From the NCBI RefSeq assembly GCF_000585395.1, contig NZ_KK073875.1, positions 1,144,407 through 1,208,406 on the forward strand: a stretch of DNA of 64,000 nucleotides, in the 5' to 3' direction. A model generated the notes under the pieces. It did not search any database. It worked only from the letters and a program-made list of their open reading frames with translations, and was not told the DNA's origin. A program made the translations under genes and the position numbers. The first letter of the stretch is position 1, and each line of letters starts with the position of its first letter. Of this stretch, positions 60,974-64,000 are shown piece after piece. Source of the DNA: Saccharibacillus sacchari DSM 19268. Its GTDB lineage: Bacteria > Bacillota > Bacilli > Paenibacillales > Paenibacillaceae.

Positions 60974-63900
60974 TCACCCTTTTATCTGCTCCAATATTTG
61001 TGGGTCCTTAATCTTCGTATCCTCCGCCAATAACACGATCTTCGACAAAATCTCCGCCGTGCGCGGATCTTCGTCCAGGAACGGCAGGAAGAAACGACCG
61101 CGCTGACCCGCATGCACCGGAATAATATTAAGCGCGCCCGTCGCCTGCTTATAGGCGACTCCGCTGCCCAGATGCACCGCGTATTCGCCGAGCGTTCCGT
61201 CGACGCGCGCATAGCTTCCTTCCAGCCGCACGTTTTCGATACGAAGCAGAGACAGCGATTCGCGCACGATAGCCGTCCGCAATTCAACCGTCGTCAGACT
61301 CGCCTCCGGATCGACGCCGCCTACATGGGCCACGCTCACTACAAGATCGACGTCCCGCATGATTTCGGAGAACAACGTCGGAGGCACGTCGGTCAAAGCC
61401 ATGGGTTTATGCGTACGGCGGTCCGAAAAGTGGATCGTTTCCAGCGTCGGCGCTTCCGTATCAGCAGGCGAGAACCAATCCGCCATCGCATACAGCGTCG
61501 CGATCACGTTATGGGTATAATCGACCTTTTGAAGACCTTCTTCGTAGCTGACCGTCCAGCCGCGTCCGCGCAGCAGGGCAACGGTCTTGCTCGGCTGTAC
61601 CTGATGCCCAGCATAACGCGAAGACGACGTTCCCGCAGCTTTTTCGTCCGCGTTCGGCAAGTACAGTTCGCGGAAAATCTGTTTGAACGGCTGCTTCGAA
61701 GGAGCAAATCGTCCAGTCGCTTCCGCTTGCAGATTGCGTTCGATAAAGTCGCGTTGGAACAAATGCCACTGTCCGCTTGCATGCAGATCAACCGGATGCG
61801 CGATAACCAATTCCGCATCTTCGGCCAACGGCGTGCCTTCTCGGCTTTCGATATCGACGAGCGAACGCTCTTGCTCGCGGAAATATCCCAACGTCGGCTT
61901 CGTCGGTGAATCTTCTTTAACCCGGAAGACCAGCCCGGCAAGCAGAGGCGCCACGACCGGATTGCCGCACAACTTCACCAGCTCGCCAAGGCGGAAGACC
62001 GCTCCGTTCTCCATTGAACGCTCCAACTCTCGCACAAAGCGGCGATTCTGTTCGGTCAACTCGGTTTTGACCTCTTTTAAGCGTACGATATGCTCGTTTT
62101 TGTTCAGGCGCGAAGGGACGGACTTGAGTGCTTTTCCTCCCTTCGTCACCTCGATCTCAGGCAGGCCGCGGTCGTTGATCGCCAACTTCACTTCGACGTC
62201 GTCGACCTGGTGCAGCTCCGTATAGACCTTAAGCTCGTCCATCTTGCCCGCTTCCATATCCCATTGCAAACGGGTCGAGTCCGCATAGCCCGCGCTTCTC
62301 GCCAGATTGCCGAGCGCGATCTGACCCGCCGCTCCTTCACTGGCACGGCGCTGCGCACCGAACTGACGGCTTTCGAGCAGGAACTTCTGAATGAAATCGT
62401 AACGTCCGCGCAGATCCGGCTCCCGTTTTTTCGCGAGCGGAATCAGGCTGTACGCCAGAAGTTGGTCTTTGCCGCGCTTGGATTCCACCTGCTTGCGCGT
62501 ATCTTCCAGCTTCAGCTTGCCTAATACCGCATCGGCAAACAGCTGCGACCGACGGTGGTTCGCGCCGCCCGAGATATACTTGGCGCAATCGTACAGCAGC
62601 TTGAAGCGTTCGGCTCCGATCTCCTGATACGCTTCCTCGAACCATTGCACGTCGAACGCCCCGTCGTTGAACTCTTGAGGCGTAATCGGCGAATAATGCG
62701 CGACGATCGTTTCTTTTTCCGCCGAGAAGCTTTCGTTGATATGCGCATGGAAATACCAGGCGGCGCTGCGCAGTCCCGGCCAATTCAGGTGCGCCGATAC
62801 GATCTCGATCCACTGCGGGGCATACATGGCGGCTTCGAGCAAACGCTGCTCCGAAATTCCCGTGCCTTCGAGCTTTTGCGCAAGCGCGGCCGAGTCGTCG
62901 CCTTCCGCCGGATGGCAGACCTTAAGCAGGTGGCTGAGCGATTCCTTTTTCGTCTGGTTGTCGCCGTAACCGTAAATATACCCCCGCACGAACGTTTCCC
63001 CGCCGAGACTGACCAGAATGCGGATAAAAGCATCCAAGCCTTCGATTCGCTGTAAAGCCATCGTCAGCGGAGTCGCTTCGGTTGCCAGATCGCCGCGCGC
63101 CAGCTCGATCTCCAGCAGACGGCCCACGATGGACGCCATGATCGCTTGCAGCGATTCGCTTCGCTCCAGCTCTTCGGGCGGATGGCTCGTCAGATGGCGC
63201 ATCATGTAATTGGCATTTTCGCCCAAAAGCTGCTTGTACACCTCGTTGTCGCCGATGAAGCCAAGCGTATGCGCTTTGAAAACCATTCGGATATCCAGCA
63301 TCGAACGGAAATGGACCGCATCGAATTCCTGTTGTCTGCGGTCGTAACGGTAACACAGCGATACGTAACGTTTGAACGACGCATCGTCGTGCACGCTCCG
63401 GCGCAGGACGATCATCCAGTCGCCCGCAAGCGCCGCCCAAACCGGCTTTTCTTTTTGCGGCGCTTGCTCCGGAAACTCCGCCAAAAGCCGTTCCATGGCG
63501 GAAGCCGCCGTCTCGAAAACAGGTGCCGGGGCAGCGTCCGCGTAAAAGGCGCCGATCAGCGTGCAAACGGCATCCGCGTAACGGCACTTGTCCAACACTT
63601 TCCACAGATTTTTCAACCGTTCGAGCGGGTACAGACCCGAAACGAATTCTTCCCGCCAGCCGTCGAGCAGACGAATCCGCTGCATTTTCTGATAATCGTA
63701 ATAATCGGAAAATTCGCTGTAGAAGTCGTCCAGCGTTCCCGACAATTCCTTGGTTTCCACGATCATGTACAGGTTCAGCAGCTCTTCCGCTCCGAATCCG
63801 CTGTTTTCCAGGTAAGCCGACCATTTTTCGGCCAACGGGTACAGTTCCAGCGCAGGGTCCCGGGCATAATCCGGTTCCAGCATCGGAATGTTCGAACCCG

Positions 63901-64000
63901 TGTTGTAAGCCGTCTGGCGAAGCTCGGTGCCGAGCAGCAGCTTCTCTTTGGAACCCGCGTAATATTGCACTTCGTACTCCGTATCTCGCAAGCTGTGCAC
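60974..64000 (-). CDS. DUF4132/DUF5724-like large protein, 3' part (runs off right edge)
   Basis: The frame is open to the right edge (1008 residues visible) and lacks a credible start, so the gene continues beyond the window. The C-terminal 250 residues (MALTDVPPTLFSEIMRDVDLVVSVAHVGG, AVHLGSGVAYKQ, ILSKIVLLAEDTKIKDPQIL) match the pattern at the end of DUF4132-containing proteins. The rest is largely helical and repeat-like. No membrane segment is seen. The function of these giant proteins is unknown; WGR-DUF4132 proteins are linked to stress or conflict systems in other bacteria. Confidence 0.8.
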   Translation of the reverse strand: MHSLRDTEYEVQYYAGSKEKLLLGTELRQTAYNTGSNIPMLEPDYARDPALELYPLAEKWSAYLENSGFGAEELLNLYMIVETKELSGTLDDFYSEFSDYYDYQKMQRIRLLDGWREEFVSGLYPLERLKNLWKVLDKCRYADAVCTLIGAFYADAAPAPVFETAASAMERLLAEFPEQAPQKEKPVWAALAGDWMIVLRRSVHDDASFKRYVSLCYRYDRRQQEFDAVHFRSMLDIRMVFKAHTLGFIGDNEVYKQLLGENANYMMRHLTSHPPEELERSESLQAIMASIVGRLLEIELARGDLATEATPLTMALQRIEGLDAFIRILVSLGGETFVRGYIYGYGDNQTKKESLSHLLKVCHPAEGDDSAALAQKLEGTGISEQRLLEAAMYAPQWIEIVSAHLNWPGLRSAAWYFHAHINESFSAEKETIVAHYSPITPQEFNDGAFDVQWFEEAYQEIGAERFKLLYDCAKYISGGANHRRSQLFADAVLGKLKLEDTRKQVESKRGKDQLLAYSLIPLAKKREPDLRGRYDFIQKFLLESRQFGAQRRASEGAAGQIALGNLARSAGYADSTRLQWDMEAGKMDELKVYTELHQVDDVEVKLAINDRGLPEIEVTKGGKALKSVPSRLNKNEHIVRLKEVKTELTEQNRRFVRELERSMENGAVFRLGELVKLCGNPVVAPLLAGLVFRVKEDSPTKPTLGYFREQERSLVDIESREGTPLAEDAELVIAHPVDLHASGQWHLFQRDFIERNLQAEATGRFAPSKQPFKQIFRELYLPNADEKAAGTSSSRYAGHQVQPSKTVALLRGRGWTVSYEEGLQKVDYTHNVIATLYAMADWFSPADTEAPTLETIHFSDRRTHKPMALTDVPPTLFSEIMRDVDLVVSVAHVGGVDPEASLTTVELRTAIVRESLSLLRIENVRLEGSYARVDGTLGEYAVHLGSGVAYKQATGALNIIPVHAGQRGRFFLPFLDEDPRTAEILSKIVLLAEDTKIKDPQILEQIKG

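Overview
The window looks like a chromosomal segment from a Gram-positive, spore-former-related member of the Paenibacillaceae (Paenibacillus or Saccharibacillus type). The evidence is three S-layer-homology (SLH) surface proteins, AGGAGG-type ribosome sites, sigma-A promoters, bidirectional hairpin terminators, a cre site, and Bacillales families such as YpsA, DUF998, DUF6440, HxlR and PadR. The species is inferred from family content only. No rRNA, tRNA, prophage, complete insertion sequence or CRISPR array was found.

Layout. 1-13.6 kb: the end of an unknown gene, a GH3 glycosidase, a DsbA-like protein behind a palindromic operator, two SLH proteins (one a 5'-nucleotidase), a PatB/MalY-type C-S lyase, a CYP152 peroxygenase, a chemoreceptor, a lipoprotein and a HAD phosphatase. 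13.6-28.6 kb: an aromatic-acid-exporter-like protein, a membrane-anchored alpha/beta hydrolase, a 1922-residue SLH surface protein with cadherin-like repeats, a 75-residue protein that is 41% methionine, an AraC regulator divergent from an oxidoreductase and an aldo/keto reductase, and an MFS transporter. 28.6-43.6 kb: an aldo/keto reductase, a BCCT transporter, PadR and HD-domain genes, DUF998, a three-gene ABC-2 exporter, DUF6440, a second locus (cutC, a LytTR regulator fused to a degenerate ABC ATPase, ABC ATPase, permease), an ACT-domain malic enzyme under a cre site, and two tandem Cof-type HAD phosphatases. 43.6-64 kb: a repeat-rich gap, ypsA among three paralogous tubby-like genes (one broken), a stalk-domain protein, GNAT, an HxlR/quinone-reductase pair, a TPR-GH26 secreted protein, a chemoreceptor, metNIQ, a truncated cyclase, a 2-oxo-acid decarboxylase, a gene that appears to start at ATT, and the 3' part of a large DUF4132-type gene.

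The most unusual content is intergenic. Six copies of a nested-stem repeat of about 110-170 bp change sequence on both sides of their stems, so pairing is kept; this points to a selected RNA or DNA fold. Two copies of a MITE of about 164 bp have near-identical terminal inverted repeats and TA flanks, as expected for IS630/Tc1-type mobilisation. A third small repeat family has three copies. Four 19-bp dyads (TGTTGAC...GTCAACA) lie at 51/62/51-bp steps between convergent genes.

Several genes appear to work together: surface attachment and polymer breakdown (SLH proteins, GH3, GH26, nucleotidase); methionine and sulfur handling (metNIQ, PatB); and an exporter whose regulator resembles a decayed copy of its own ATPase and sits next to a LytTR-style 21-bp direct-repeat operator.
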